NCBI GenBank assembly: GCA_030611105.1
Contig: JAUWQL010000011.1
Location: forward strand, 1 to 43,630
Direction of reading: 5' to 3'
DNA: 43,630 nucleotides
DNA from: Bacteroidales bacterium
GTDB lineage: Bacteria > Bacteroidota > Bacteroidia > Bacteroidales > UBA12077
Both the position numbers and the translations under genes were made by a program. The notes beneath the pieces were generated by a model. The model made no database searches. It was not told where the DNA came from and worked only from the letters and a program-made list of their open reading frames with translations. This document shows positions 33,802 through 43,532 of the stretch, piece by piece. Positions within the stretch are counted from its first letter, which is position 1. The number at the start of each line of letters is the position of its first letter.

Positions 33802-36801
33802 ATGATGAAAAAAATTCGTTTAACATTAATTTTAATTTTCTTTCAAATTCTTATTCCGGGAATTTTGTTAGCACAATTAAAGGTAACGGGTAATGTTACA
33901 GATGCCGAAGAAGGCATTGCATTACCGGGAGTTACTATTTTGGAAAAAAATTCAGGAATTGGTGCAATTACCAATATTGACGGGAACTATGAAATAACAG
34001 TTCCCAAAGATGCAATTCTTGTATTTTCTTACGTTGGATATGCTCCACAGGAAATTGTGGTTGGAACCCAAACGCTTATAAACATTCAATTGCAACAACA
34101 TACAGAGCTGTTGGATGAAATTATTGTAATTGGGTATGGTACTGTTAAAAAAGAAGATGCGACTGGCTCTGTAATTACAATTGGCGCTGATGATTTTAAT
34201 AAAGGTGCAATAACTTCGGCACAAGACTTACTTGTCGGTAAAGCTGCCGGTGTTGTAATAACTTCACAGGGTGGTGCACCCGGAAGTGGACCTACAATTA
34301 GAATTAGAGGTGGTTCTTCACTACGTGCAAGTAATGATCCTCTGATTGTAATTGACGGAATCCCAATGGATAATTCGGGTATCGCTGGAATGGCTAACCC
34401 GTTATCATTTGTAAATCCAAACGACATTGAATCATTTACAGTTCTAAAAGATGCTTCTGCTACTGCAATTTATGGTTCAAGGGCATCGAATGGTGTTATT
34501 ATTATTACTACTAAAAAAGGTAAGAAAGGTGAAATTAGGGCTAGTTATAATGGTAGCGTATCTCTGGGAGTTCCTGTAGAATATATGGATGTATATAGTG
34601 GCGATGAGTTTAGATCTTTGATTCAGGATAGAGTTGATAATCATGGTTTAACTGATGTAGCTCTTGATAGACTTGGTACTGCTAATACTGACTGGCAAAA
34701 AGAAATATACCAGAATTCTTTTTCTCAAAACCATAATGTAAGTGTAAGTGGTAGTCCAAAGGATATACCTTTCAGGGTTTCTTTTGGTAATACTCGTGAA
34801 AATGGTATATTGAAATATTCAAGTATGGAAAGAACTACTGTGGATATTTCTGTTAATCCTTCGTTATTAGACGATGCTCTTAAAATTAACCTGAATGGTA
34901 AAGGGATGTTTACTAACAATGATTTTTCTAACACAGGCGCAATAGGTGCAGCTATTCAGTTTGACCCGACTCAGCCTATTACTAATGGTAATACCAGGTA
35001 TGGCGGATATACTGCATGGACAGAACTTAGTTCCGGTGATCCTTTGGACGGTGATCCAAACAATATTGCTACTCATAACCCTGTTGCTTTATTAGAATAT
35101 AAAGATAACACTTCAAAAGTGCAACGATACATTGGAAATGCACAAGTTGAGTATATATATCCTGCTTTGCCCGAGTTAAAAGCAACTTTAAAAACGGCTT
35201 ATGATTATTTTTCAAGTGATGGAGATAATAACAATGACCCCAGAGCTTCGTGGAGTGAAAGAGAACCGGAAAGAAATGTTACCAGTTATTCTCAAATAGG
35301 GAAAAACAGTCTTCTTGACTTATATTTGAACTACAATAAAGATATTAGCTCAATTGAAAGTAAAGTTGATATAACCGGAGGTTATTCATGGCAACATTAT
35401 TACCGTGAGGGTGATAATGCTAATCGTCCGTGGGATCTTACTGATGGTGTTTATGTAAATTCAGATACCACAAGTTATAAAAATGAATATTATATGGTGT
35501 CTTTTTTTGGCAGGATGAATTATTCTTTTAAAGACAGATATCTTCTTACAGCTACAGTACGTTATGATGGTTCTTCTCGTTTTTCCGAAGATAATCGTTG
35601 GGGACTTTTTCCTGCATTTGCTTTTGCATGGAAAATTAAAGAGGAAGGATTCCTGGCAAACCTTGATGTTATTAGCGACCTGAAACTTCGTATAGGATAT
35701 GGTATAACAGGCCAGCAAGATATTCCGGGTGGTTTATACCCTTATATTCCTGCATATACAATTAGTCAACAAGGAGCGTATTATCAAATGGGAGATACTT
35801 TTTATCCTACTCAACGCCCTGATGCTTACGATGCAAACATTAAATGGGAAGAAACTACTACCCAGAATATAGGCCTTGATTTTGGATTATTTAATAACAG
35901 AATTATAGGATCGTTTGATTATTATAAACGAGTTACAGATAACTTAATAAACGAAGTACCTGTTGCTGCCGGAACAAACTTTTCAAACTTTTTAGTTACA
36001 AATGTTGGTTCATTAGAAAACACGGGTTTTGAAGCTGCTTTAACTTTAAGGCCAATATCTAAAGCTGATATGAGCTGGGAAATATCTACTAATTTTACTT
36101 ACAATGTAAATGAGATTACTAAATTAACTTTAGTTGATGATCCTGATTATACAGGTTACGATGTTGGAGGAATATCTGGCGGAGTTGGTAATCATGTACA
36201 AATTAATGCCGTAACTTATGGCGCTAACACATTCTTCCTTTTCCGGCAAGTTTATGATGCAGACGGAATGCCAATAGAAGGTTTATATGTTGATAAAACA
36301 GGTGATGGAGGAAACGTAGCAGGGAACAACTTAAATAAATACTATCTTCAAAGCCCTGCTCCTGAATATTTAATTGGATTATCTTCAAGATTTAACTATA
36401 AGGATTTTGATTTTTCATTCTCAGGAAGATTTAATATTGGCAATTATGTGTACAACAATAATGCTTCACACATGGCATTGTATCAAAATGTTTATAATCA
36501 GTCTGGTTATGTAAGTAACATTTTGACTGATGTTGAAAAAACAGAATTTACAACAGCTCAATTCTGGTCTGATTTTTATTTGGAAAACGCATCTTTCTTT
36601 CGTATGGATAACATAAGCTTAGGATATAGTTTTGATAAATTATTCACGGAGAAACTAGATGGGCGTGTAAGCTTTACCGTTCAAAATGCTTTTGTTATTA
36701 CAAAATATTCTGGTTTAGATCCTGAAGTGGACGGAGGAATTGATAACAATATTTTTCCAAGGCCAAGAACATTTGTATTAGGATTAAATCTTAATTTTTA
36801 A
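33802..36801 (+). CDS. susC: SusC-type TonB-dependent outer-membrane transporter
   Basis: 999 residues (or 998 from the second Met). A signal peptide (MMKKIRLTLILIFFQILIPG then ILLAQ) is followed by a CarboxypepD_reg-like domain (GNVTDAEEGIALPGVTILEK). The TonB-box/plug region has DEIIVIGYGTVKKEDATGSV, VIDGIPMDNSG and VLKDASATAIYGSRASNGVI, signature motifs of the SusC/RagA family. The rest is a beta-barrel ending in RPRTFVLGLNLNF with a terminal Phe. It forms the import channel for oligosaccharides with the SusD lid encoded 25 bp downstream. Given the GH13 enzyme and SusE/F proteins, the substrate is probably a starch-like alpha-glucan. Confidence 0.96.
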   Translation: MMKKIRLTLILIFFQILIPGILLAQLKVTGNVTDAEEGIALPGVTILEKNSGIGAITNIDGNYEITVPKDAILVFSYVGYAPQEIVVGTQTLINIQLQQHTELLDEIIVIGYGTVKKEDATGSVITIGADDFNKGAITSAQDLLVGKAAGVVITSQGGAPGSGPTIRIRGGSSLRASNDPLIVIDGIPMDNSGIAGMANPLSFVNPNDIESFTVLKDASATAIYGSRASNGVIIITTKKGKKGEIRASYNGSVSLGVPVEYMDVYSGDEFRSLIQDRVDNHGLTDVALDRLGTANTDWQKEIYQNSFSQNHNVSVSGSPKDIPFRVSFGNTRENGILKYSSMERTTVDISVNPSLLDDALKINLNGKGMFTNNDFSNTGAIGAAIQFDPTQPITNGNTRYGGYTAWTELSSGDPLDGDPNNIATHNPVALLEYKDNTSKVQRYIGNAQVEYIYPALPELKATLKTAYDYFSSDGDNNNDPRASWSEREPERNVTSYSQIGKNSLLDLYLNYNKDISSIESKVDITGGYSWQHYYREGDNANRPWDLTDGVYVNSDTTSYKNEYYMVSFFGRMNYSFKDRYLLTATVRYDGSSRFSEDNRWGLFPAFAFAWKIKEEGFLANLDVISDLKLRIGYGITGQQDIPGGLYPYIPAYTISQQGAYYQMGDTFYPTQRPDAYDANIKWEETTTQNIGLDFGLFNNRIIGSFDYYKRVTDNLINEVPVAAGTNFSNFLVTNVGSLENTGFEAALTLRPISKADMSWEISTNFTYNVNEITKLTLVDDPDYTGYDVGGISGGVGNHVQINAVTYGANTFFLFRQVYDADGMPIEGLYVDKTGDGGNVAGNNLNKYYLQSPAPEYLIGLSSRFNYKDFDFSFSGRFNIGNYVYNNNASHMALYQNVYNQSGYVSNILTDVEKTEFTTAQFWSDFYLENASFFRMDNISLGYSFDKLFTEKLDGRVSFTVQNAFVITKYSGLDPEVDGGIDNNIFPRPRTFVLGLNLNF

Positions 36802-36826
36802 TATTAATTCGTAAAAAAGTATAAAA

Positions 36827-38485
36827 ATGAAAAAAAATAAAATATCATATCTGTTACTTTTATTTACGGTGTTGTTTTTATCATCGTGCATAAAAGATTT
36901 GGATGTAGAGCCAATAGATCCAAATGTTTCTACACCAAACAATCTTTTTAAAGATGACGCTGCCTACAAACAAGTTTTGGCCAAAATTTATGCAAGTTAT
37001 GCCCTAAGTGGACAGGCTGGTGGTGGTGGTGGCGATGCCGATATTAGCGGTATCGATGAAGGTTTTGGTAATTATTTACGTCAATTATGGGGGCTACAGG
37101 AATTATCTACTGACGAAGCCATTATTGCATGGGATGATGCCACAATTAAAAATTTTCACTGGCACACATGGGCTCCTAACGATGTATTCATTGCAGCCTT
37201 ATATTCAAGAATTTTTTATTCTATAACGATAAGTAATGAATTCATTAGAAATGTTGATGCAAAAATGGGAAGCGCTTCCGGAACATTTCTTGAGGATTTG
37301 AAAAATTTCAAGGCGGAAGCACGCTTTTTAAGAGCTTTTTCATACTATCATGCTATTGATATGTTTGGCAATGTTCCTTTTGTTACAGAAGATGATGAGC
37401 CTGGTGCATTCTTTCCTGAACAAATTAACAGGGCTGATTTATTTGAGTATATTGAATCAGAACTTATAGCTATTGATAGCGAATTAGGAGCTCCCGGATT
37501 TGAATATGGAAGAGCTGACCAGGCTGCCGCATGGATGCTTCTTGCAAAATTATATATGAACGCAGAAGTTTATACCGGAACAGGAAGATATACTGATGTT
37601 TTAACTCAAATAATAAAAGTAATTGGTGTCGGTTATTCAATTGATCCAAATTACCAGAGTGTTTTCTGCGCCGATAACAATAACAGTCCGGAGATTATTT
37701 ACCCGATTTGTTTTGACGGGCAAAATACCCAGCAATATGGAGGTATGACTTTTATACTTCATGCATCAAATGGTGGTGGTATGCCGCTTAATGGTATTGA
37801 TGGCGGCTGGGGTGGTATTCGTACTATACAGGATTTTACAGCTTTGTTTGGTATAGACGAAACCAACTTTACAGTTGTTGATACAAATTTGGTTTATGAT
37901 AATGAAGGGGATGCCAGAGCAGAATTCTTTTTCTGTCCTCAAGAAGTAAAAATAGATGGTACTATAAAATATCCAAAATGGGATTGGGATATAACAAATG
38001 TGGGTACTTTTACACATGGTATTGGTGTTACTAAATTTAAAAATATTACTTCAACAGGTGGTGAAGCCCCAAATGTTCATCCTACTTTTGTAAGCACCGA
38101 TTTTCCTGTTTTCCGTTTAGCCGATGCTTATTTAATGTATGCCGAAGCTGTGTTAAAAGGTGGTACAGGGGGAGATGCCGGTACGGGACTTGGATATGTT
38201 AATGCTTTAAGACAAAGAGCTTATGGCGATAATTCGGGTAACATTAATAATTCCGAACTAACTTTAGATTTTATCCTTGAAGAACGCGCCCGGGAATTAT
38301 ACTGGGAAGGTCATAGAAGAACTGATTTAATTAGATTTGGTAAATTTACCGGTGGCGATTATGTTTGGGAATGGAAAGGTAATACACAGACTGGTACAGC
38401 TACTGAATCATATAGGGATTTATATCCTATTCCTTCAAATGATTTGAATGCTAATCCAAATCTTGTACAAAATACAGGTTATTAA
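36827..38485 (+). CDS. susD: SusD/RagB-family starch-binding lipoprotein
   Basis: 552 residues. Lipoprotein signal MKKNKISYLLLLFTVLFLSSC with acylated Cys21. The SusD fold is recognisable from NFKAEARFLRAFSYYHAIDMFGNVP, RADQAAAWMLLAKLYMNAEVY (TPR-like helices), and the C-terminal family block FRLADAYLMYAEAVL with ERARELYWEGHRRTDLIRFG and YPIPSNDLNANPNLVQN. It forms the surface lid of the SusC transporter and binds the glycan. A glycine-rich loop (GQAGGGGGDADISG, about 63-76) is near the N-terminus. A strong hairpin separates it from susE. Confidence 0.95.
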   Translation: MKKNKISYLLLLFTVLFLSSCIKDLDVEPIDPNVSTPNNLFKDDAAYKQVLAKIYASYALSGQAGGGGGDADISGIDEGFGNYLRQLWGLQELSTDEAIIAWDDATIKNFHWHTWAPNDVFIAALYSRIFYSITISNEFIRNVDAKMGSASGTFLEDLKNFKAEARFLRAFSYYHAIDMFGNVPFVTEDDEPGAFFPEQINRADLFEYIESELIAIDSELGAPGFEYGRADQAAAWMLLAKLYMNAEVYTGTGRYTDVLTQIIKVIGVGYSIDPNYQSVFCADNNNSPEIIYPICFDGQNTQQYGGMTFILHASNGGGMPLNGIDGGWGGIRTIQDFTALFGIDETNFTVVDTNLVYDNEGDARAEFFFCPQEVKIDGTIKYPKWDWDITNVGTFTHGIGVTKFKNITSTGGEAPNVHPTFVSTDFPVFRLADAYLMYAEAVLKGGTGGDAGTGLGYVNALRQRAYGDNSGNINNSELTLDFILEERARELYWEGHRRTDLIRFGKFTGGDYVWEWKGNTQTGTATESYRDLYPIPSNDLNANPNLVQNTGY

Positions 38486-38490
38486 TATTT

Positions 38491-38521
38491 ACTTTTCCAA
38501 AGCTTAAAGCTTTGGAAAAGT
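38491..38521 (+). promoter_or_regulatory. Intercistronic hairpin, susD-susE
   Basis: Perfect stem of 13 bp, ACTTTTCCAAAGC with GCTTTGGAAAAGT, loop TTAAA, 5 bp after the susD stop. No long T-tract follows, so it is better read as an RNA-processing or stabilising structure than as a full terminator. Confidence 0.75.
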
Positions 38522-38554
38522 TTAAATATATTTTATAATTTAAAATATTAAAAA

Positions 38555-39580
38555 ATGAAAAAATACAATATAATATTAGCATTTGCGCTTATTCTTTTTT
38601 CCTTTATTGCATGCGAAAAAGATGAGGATAAGGTATATATAAGTGGAGAACCCACTGTTCCAATACTTCAAACTCCAGCATCTCCAAATGGTATGGCGTT
38701 TATTAAGGATGATGCTGACGAAATGATAGAGTTTTCATGGACTGCTAGTGATTTTGGTTATCAGGCTTCGATAACATATGGTTTACAAATTGCCTTAACA
38801 GATGATTTTGCCGGAGCTGCATTACTTTTTACAACACAAGATTTAAGCGGGTCAGCAAAGGTAGGTGATATTAATGCTATTCTATTAGCTAATGAACTAA
38901 TTATAAATGAAGAAGCAACAATAAAATGTCGTGTTTTTGCAATGGTTAGCCAAAATTCGGATAGTGCTTTTTCTGCTAGTGTTGATTATACAGTTACTCC
39001 ATACGAAACTTTAATTGACTATCCGGTAGTATATCTGCCAGGAAGTTATCAAGGATGGGCACCTGATGGTGCAGATGTTGGTTTGCTATACTCCTACGAG
39101 TTTAATGATGTGTATGAAAATATTATGCATTTTACTGATGATGCAGAATTTAAAATTACTGTTGAACAGAATTGGGATTTAAACTATGGGGGTTCTGGTG
39201 GTATTCTCGAACAAAATGGTCCAAATTTTATTGTTACTGCAGGTGCGTATATAATTAATGCTGATTTGGGTAATTTAACTTATAGCATTACAGCAACAGA
39301 TTATTGGGGTATTATTGGAGGTTCAATTCCACCATATGACTGGAGTGTAGATGTAGATATGACATATAACGGACAAAGGCAAACGTGGGAGGTTACTGGT
39401 GATTTTGTTGCCGGAGATTTCAAATTTAGGGCGAATGATGGCTGGGATCTTAATTATGGAGACACTGGTGCTGATGGTAGCCTAGATGCAGGTGGTGATA
39501 ACATTGCTCTTGCTGCAGATGGTAATTATACAATTACATTGGATACAAACTCAAAAACTTATATTGTTACTAAAAACTAA
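38555..39580 (+). CDS. susE: SusE-type outer-membrane starch-binding lipoprotein
   Basis: 341 residues. Lipoprotein signal MKKYNIILAFALILFSFIAC with acylated Cys20 followed by EKDEDK, an acidic stretch of the kind that sends Bacteroidota lipoproteins to the cell surface. The N-terminal SusE domain (about 30-145) contains TPASPNGMAFIKDDADEMIE and ITYGLQIALTDDF. Two starch-binding modules follow (about 150-235 and 245-341), each with an aromatic signature, NWDLNYGG and GWDLNYGD. It should hold alpha-glucan at the surface and tune the size of fragments taken up. Confidence 0.88.
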   Translation: MKKYNIILAFALILFSFIACEKDEDKVYISGEPTVPILQTPASPNGMAFIKDDADEMIEFSWTASDFGYQASITYGLQIALTDDFAGAALLFTTQDLSGSAKVGDINAILLANELIINEEATIKCRVFAMVSQNSDSAFSASVDYTVTPYETLIDYPVVYLPGSYQGWAPDGADVGLLYSYEFNDVYENIMHFTDDAEFKITVEQNWDLNYGGSGGILEQNGPNFIVTAGAYIINADLGNLTYSITATDYWGIIGGSIPPYDWSVDVDMTYNGQRQTWEVTGDFVAGDFKFRANDGWDLNYGDTGADGSLDAGGDNIALAADGNYTITLDTNSKTYIVTKN

Positions 39581-39587
39581 ATTAAGA

Positions 39588-39618
39588 ATTGCTCTGTTTT
39601 ATTTAAAAACAGAGCAAT
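39588..39618 (+). promoter_or_regulatory. Intercistronic hairpin, susE-susF-like
   Basis: Perfect stem of 13 bp, ATTGCTCTGTTTT with AAAACAGAGCAAT, loop ATTTA, 7 bp after the susE stop. It is not followed by a T-tract. Confidence 0.75.
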
Positions 39619-39646
39619 AATATTATTAATTTAAAATCAAACAAAA

Positions 39647-41497
39647 ATGAAAAATATAATTTCGTGGAAAGTATTATCATTTTTTGCAGCTACATTAATA
39701 TTTTTTGCAGCTTGCGAAAAAGATGATATGATAAAATTAGACCCACAAGTAGTAACCTGGGGGATTACTGATATTACTTCAACATCGGCAATAGTTAGCG
39801 GATTTGTTGTAGCCGAAGGCGATGGATTTATCGAACACGGTGTTGCATGGGGAACAGAAAATGACCCGACAGTTGATGCCAATACTGTTAAAGTGGATAC
39901 GGTTGAAAAAGCAAAATACACTGCCACAATTACCGGATTGGAGTATTTAACTACTTATCATGTACGTGCATATACAAAAGATGTAAGTGGTACTGTTTAT
40001 TACGGTAAAGACACTACTTTTACTACTTTGGCTAATGTGCCTGCATTGACAATTGGTGATATTACCAATATTACGGATATTTCAGCAAGCGTTGCAGCCT
40101 CTGTTACTAACGACGGTAAAGCTGCTGTTACCGCAAAAGGTTTTTGCTGGGGTACTGAACAAAATCCTACAATAGAAAACGATACTACTGTTAACGGTAT
40201 AGGTGAAGGAGATTTTACAGATGAAATTACCGGATTGTTAGGAGGAACTACTTATTTTGTTCGTGCTTATGCTATTAATGAAATAGGTATTACTTACAGT
40301 GATGAAAAACAATTTACTACACTAGCCGGTTTAGCTGTTGTGACAACCGATAGTGTAATTAATGTAACTACAACTACTGCTACAGTTTATGGTAACGCCA
40401 TATATAACAGTGGAGCAGATATTACAGAAAGAGGTATTTGTTGGAGTACCATTGAAAATCCGACTATTTCAGACGACAATCTTGCAGCTGGAACAGGACT
40501 TGGTTCTTTCAGCGCTGATTTAACCGGTTTATCTGAAGGTGAGACATATTATGCCAGAGCTTATGCTACAAACAGTGAAGGAACTTCTTATGGTGATAAT
40601 ATTATGTTCCAAACTGTTGCAAATATTATTACCTGGAATGTTCCGGGTGGTTATGTTTCTGCAAGTTACCCGGGAGGTTCATATGCAGATTGGGATCCGG
40701 GAGCATCTCCGCAAGTAATTAGTACACAGGTAAATCCGACATCATTGGAAGGGTATATTTATATGGCTAATGCAAACAACGAATTTAAATTTGCTACACA
40801 AAATAATTGGGATGGACCGAATTATGGAGCAGGTGCCAACGCTGGTGAATTAGACCCCGATGGAGGAAATCTTATCTTATCTGACGCAGGCTACTATAAA
40901 ATGAATGTAGATATTTCAGGAAGTCCATATACTTACACTGCTGTAGCAACAGTTTGGGGTGTTATTGGAGGTGCAACTCCTGGTGGTTGGGATAGTGAAA
41001 CCGCTTTGACTTATGATCCTGCTTCAAGAACATGGAGAGGTACTGTTCATATGACTGCCGATGAATTTAAATTCAGAGCAAATAATGATTGGGGATATAA
41101 CTATGGAAGTTCTGCAGGAGATGAAACATTAGATGCAGGGGGTAGTAACATACCTGTAACGGTAGTAGCAGATTATGACTTTACCCTTGATTTGAGCAAT
41201 CCGAATAATTATACTTATTCTGCATACAGATGGGGTCTTATCGGTGATGCAACTCCGGGCGGTTGGTCAGATGATACAGATATGACTTGGGATAATGTTA
41301 ATAATGTATTTACTGTAATTCTTGATTTGACAGTCGGAGAATTTAAATTTAGAGCCAATGATGCTTTGACGGTTAATCTTGGTGGTGATATTAATGCACT
41401 TACACAAGACGGTGCAAATATCTCGATATCAACAGCAGGTAATTACACAATTACTTTGAATACCATGACCAATGTCGCAACAATAACTCAAAACTAA
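39647..41497 (+). CDS. SusF-like surface lipoprotein: three FN3-like repeats plus three starch-binding modules
   Basis: 616 residues. Lipoprotein signal with acylated Cys23 followed by EKDD (surface-export type). Residues about 33-325 are three ~97-residue fibronectin-type-III-like repeats with the recurring pattern GxCW(G/S)T..NPT and YxVRAYA.N..GT.Y. Residues about 328-616 hold three SusE/F-type modules: EFKFATQNNWDGPNYGAG, EFKFRANNDWGYNYGSS and EFKFRANDALTVNLGGD. The third has lost the W...NYG aromatic signature and may not bind sugar. In classical SusF the N-terminal part is a single Ig-like domain, so the FN3 repeats act as a longer stalk. The gene is fourth in the sus operon. Confidence 0.85.
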   Translation: MKNIISWKVLSFFAATLIFFAACEKDDMIKLDPQVVTWGITDITSTSAIVSGFVVAEGDGFIEHGVAWGTENDPTVDANTVKVDTVEKAKYTATITGLEYLTTYHVRAYTKDVSGTVYYGKDTTFTTLANVPALTIGDITNITDISASVAASVTNDGKAAVTAKGFCWGTEQNPTIENDTTVNGIGEGDFTDEITGLLGGTTYFVRAYAINEIGITYSDEKQFTTLAGLAVVTTDSVINVTTTTATVYGNAIYNSGADITERGICWSTIENPTISDDNLAAGTGLGSFSADLTGLSEGETYYARAYATNSEGTSYGDNIMFQTVANIITWNVPGGYVSASYPGGSYADWDPGASPQVISTQVNPTSLEGYIYMANANNEFKFATQNNWDGPNYGAGANAGELDPDGGNLILSDAGYYKMNVDISGSPYTYTAVATVWGVIGGATPGGWDSETALTYDPASRTWRGTVHMTADEFKFRANNDWGYNYGSSAGDETLDAGGSNIPVTVVADYDFTLDLSNPNNYTYSAYRWGLIGDATPGGWSDDTDMTWDNVNNVFTVILDLTVGEFKFRANDALTVNLGGDINALTQDGANISISTAGNYTITLNTMTNVATITQN

Positions 41498-41504
41498 ATT
41501 ATTT

Positions 41505-41539
41505 TTACCGTAAGGCTATATTTTATAGCCTTACGGTAA
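41505..41539 (+). promoter_or_regulatory. Intercistronic hairpin, susF-like-amylase
   Basis: Perfect stem of 14 bp, TTACCGTAAGGCTA with TAGCCTTACGGTAA, loop TATTTTA, 7 bp after the stop. Only CTTTCTT follows, so termination would be weak at most. Confidence 0.75.
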
Positions 41540-41633
41540 CTTTCTTAAATATTCAATAGCGATGCTATTAAGCTAACACTATAATCTCAAGTAGAAATTT
41601 TATGATAAATCAAGTTTATTTAGATTAGAAGCT

Positions 41634-43532
41634 ATGAAAACAAAATTAGTTTTATTTATTCTGTTTTTTGTAAGTATTACATTTTCTTGTAATCAAAAAA
41701 GCAAAGATGAGCATAAAATTAGTGATAATAGTGGAATCAGCTATGTCCCTGAATGGAGCAAAGAAGCAATCTGGTATCAAATATTTGTTGAACGATTTAG
41801 AAATGGTGATACATCAAACGACCCAACTGCTGGCGATATAATTGGCACATACCCTGATAGTATTCCCGGGAACTGGAGTATAACAGCATGGGGAAGCGAT
41901 TGGTATAAACCCGATGATTATTTCAGTAAATCACCTCTTCCAAATAAATGGGATAATTTACAACTCAGGCGATATGGCGGCGATTTGCAGGGAGTTATCG
42001 ATAAGCTTGATTATTTGCAGTCTCTTGGTATTAATGCTATATATTTTAATCCACTTAATGATTCTCCTTCTTTACACAAGTACGATCCAAGAAATTGGAG
42101 GCATATTGACAGAAATTTTGGACCCAACCCACAAGAAGATATCGAAATAATTAATAGTGAGAACCCTGCCGATCCAAGTACATGGAAATGGACTAATGCC
42201 GATAAATTATTTCTTGATCTTATTAAAAAATGTCACGAACGAGGCATAAAAGTAATAATGGATTATTCATGGAACCATACAGGTAGTGATTTTTGGGCAT
42301 TTAATGATATTAAAGAAAAAGGTAAAAATTCTGAATTTGCAGATTGGTACGAAATTGAAAGTTTTGATGACCCTGCTACTGAAGAAAATGAATTTGCATA
42401 TAATGGTTGGGCAGGTGTACAAATTATGCCTGAAATGAAAAAGGACATAATAGGGGGGCATGATGATGTTCCTTTAAAAGGTAATTTACATAGCGAAGAA
42501 GCCAAACAGCATATTTTTAATGTTACAAAACGCTGGCTCGACCCTGATAATGATGGAGACCCTTCTGATGGAGTCGATGGATACAGGCTTGATGTGGCAG
42601 AAAAAATTCCAACAGGATTCTGGCAAGAATATAGAACTGTTGTTAAAGAAATAAATCCACAAGCGTATTTGCTTGGTGAAATTTGGTGGAAAAAATGGCC
42701 TGACGAATTAATGTTACCACATTACTATTTAGAAGGCGACATGTTCGATGCGGTAATGCATTACCATTGGTACAGGCCCGCGAGGCATTTCTTCGCCGAT
42801 GCACCTGAACCTTTGAAACCCAGTGAATTTGTTTCATCTTTAAAAGAAGAGTTCGAAGATATTAGTATTGATCATTTACAAGCAATGATGAACTTAACAG
42901 CCAGCCATGATGCGCCGCGAATTTCTACATCATTATACAATAACGGCAGGTATAAGTATAAGGCAAAACCCTGGGATAATGAAAATTATAAAATTGATAA
43001 ACCGGATACGAAAACACGCACTGTACAAGAAATGTTGTTAATACATCAATATACTTTTATCGGTGCACCACATATTTGGTATGGTGATGAAATTGGAATG
43101 TGGGGTTCTGACGATCCTTGCACAAGAAAACCAATGGTGTGGACTGATATTAACTACGAAGATGAAACGGCTCATCCTTTTAACAAAGAAAGAAAAACCG
43201 ATAAAGTGGAGCAGGATACTATTTTACTTAATTTTTACAAGAATTTGATTAATATAAGAAAAACCAATCCTGCATTAGTTCATGGAGATATTGTTTTTAG
43301 CTTGGTTGATGACGAGAATAACACACTTGCATACAATCGTAAATACGAATCGAATGAAATAGTAGTAGCTTTTAATAAATCTGAAAGTGTAAAATTATTA
43401 CATATTCCGGTAAGTAACGACGGTAGTTATAAGGATGCTTTAAATAGTGAAAATATTTATGTTTCTGTAAACGGCTTTTTAAATATTGAATTGGAATCAA
43501 CGAAATCTATAATCTTAATTTATGAAGATTAA
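41634..43532 (+). CDS. GH13 alpha-amylase lipoprotein (SusG-like)
   Basis: 632 residues. Lipoprotein signal MKTKLVLFILFFVSITFSC with acylated Cys19. The GH13 barrel begins at AIWYQIFVERFRNGD. Conserved regions: I, DYSWNH (Asp210, Asn214, His215); II, GYRLDVAEK with Arg318 and nucleophile Asp320; III, LGEIWW with acid/base Glu349; IV, TASHDAPR with His425 and Asp426. The motif after region I (HTGSDFWAFNDIKEKG) and the C-terminal beta domain are complete. It should hydrolyse alpha-1,4 bonds of starch-like polymer at the surface, feeding SusC/SusD. The neopullulanase and alpha-glucosidase of the Bacteroides locus are not seen; they may lie beyond the right edge. Confidence 0.94.
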   Translation: MKTKLVLFILFFVSITFSCNQKSKDEHKISDNSGISYVPEWSKEAIWYQIFVERFRNGDTSNDPTAGDIIGTYPDSIPGNWSITAWGSDWYKPDDYFSKSPLPNKWDNLQLRRYGGDLQGVIDKLDYLQSLGINAIYFNPLNDSPSLHKYDPRNWRHIDRNFGPNPQEDIEIINSENPADPSTWKWTNADKLFLDLIKKCHERGIKVIMDYSWNHTGSDFWAFNDIKEKGKNSEFADWYEIESFDDPATEENEFAYNGWAGVQIMPEMKKDIIGGHDDVPLKGNLHSEEAKQHIFNVTKRWLDPDNDGDPSDGVDGYRLDVAEKIPTGFWQEYRTVVKEINPQAYLLGEIWWKKWPDELMLPHYYLEGDMFDAVMHYHWYRPARHFFADAPEPLKPSEFVSSLKEEFEDISIDHLQAMMNLTASHDAPRISTSLYNNGRYKYKAKPWDNENYKIDKPDTKTRTVQEMLLIHQYTFIGAPHIWYGDEIGMWGSDDPCTRKPMVWTDINYEDETAHPFNKERKTDKVEQDTILLNFYKNLINIRKTNPALVHGDIVFSLVDDENNTLAYNRKYESNEIVVAFNKSESVKLLHIPVSNDGSYKDALNSENIYVSVNGFLNIELESTKSIILIYED

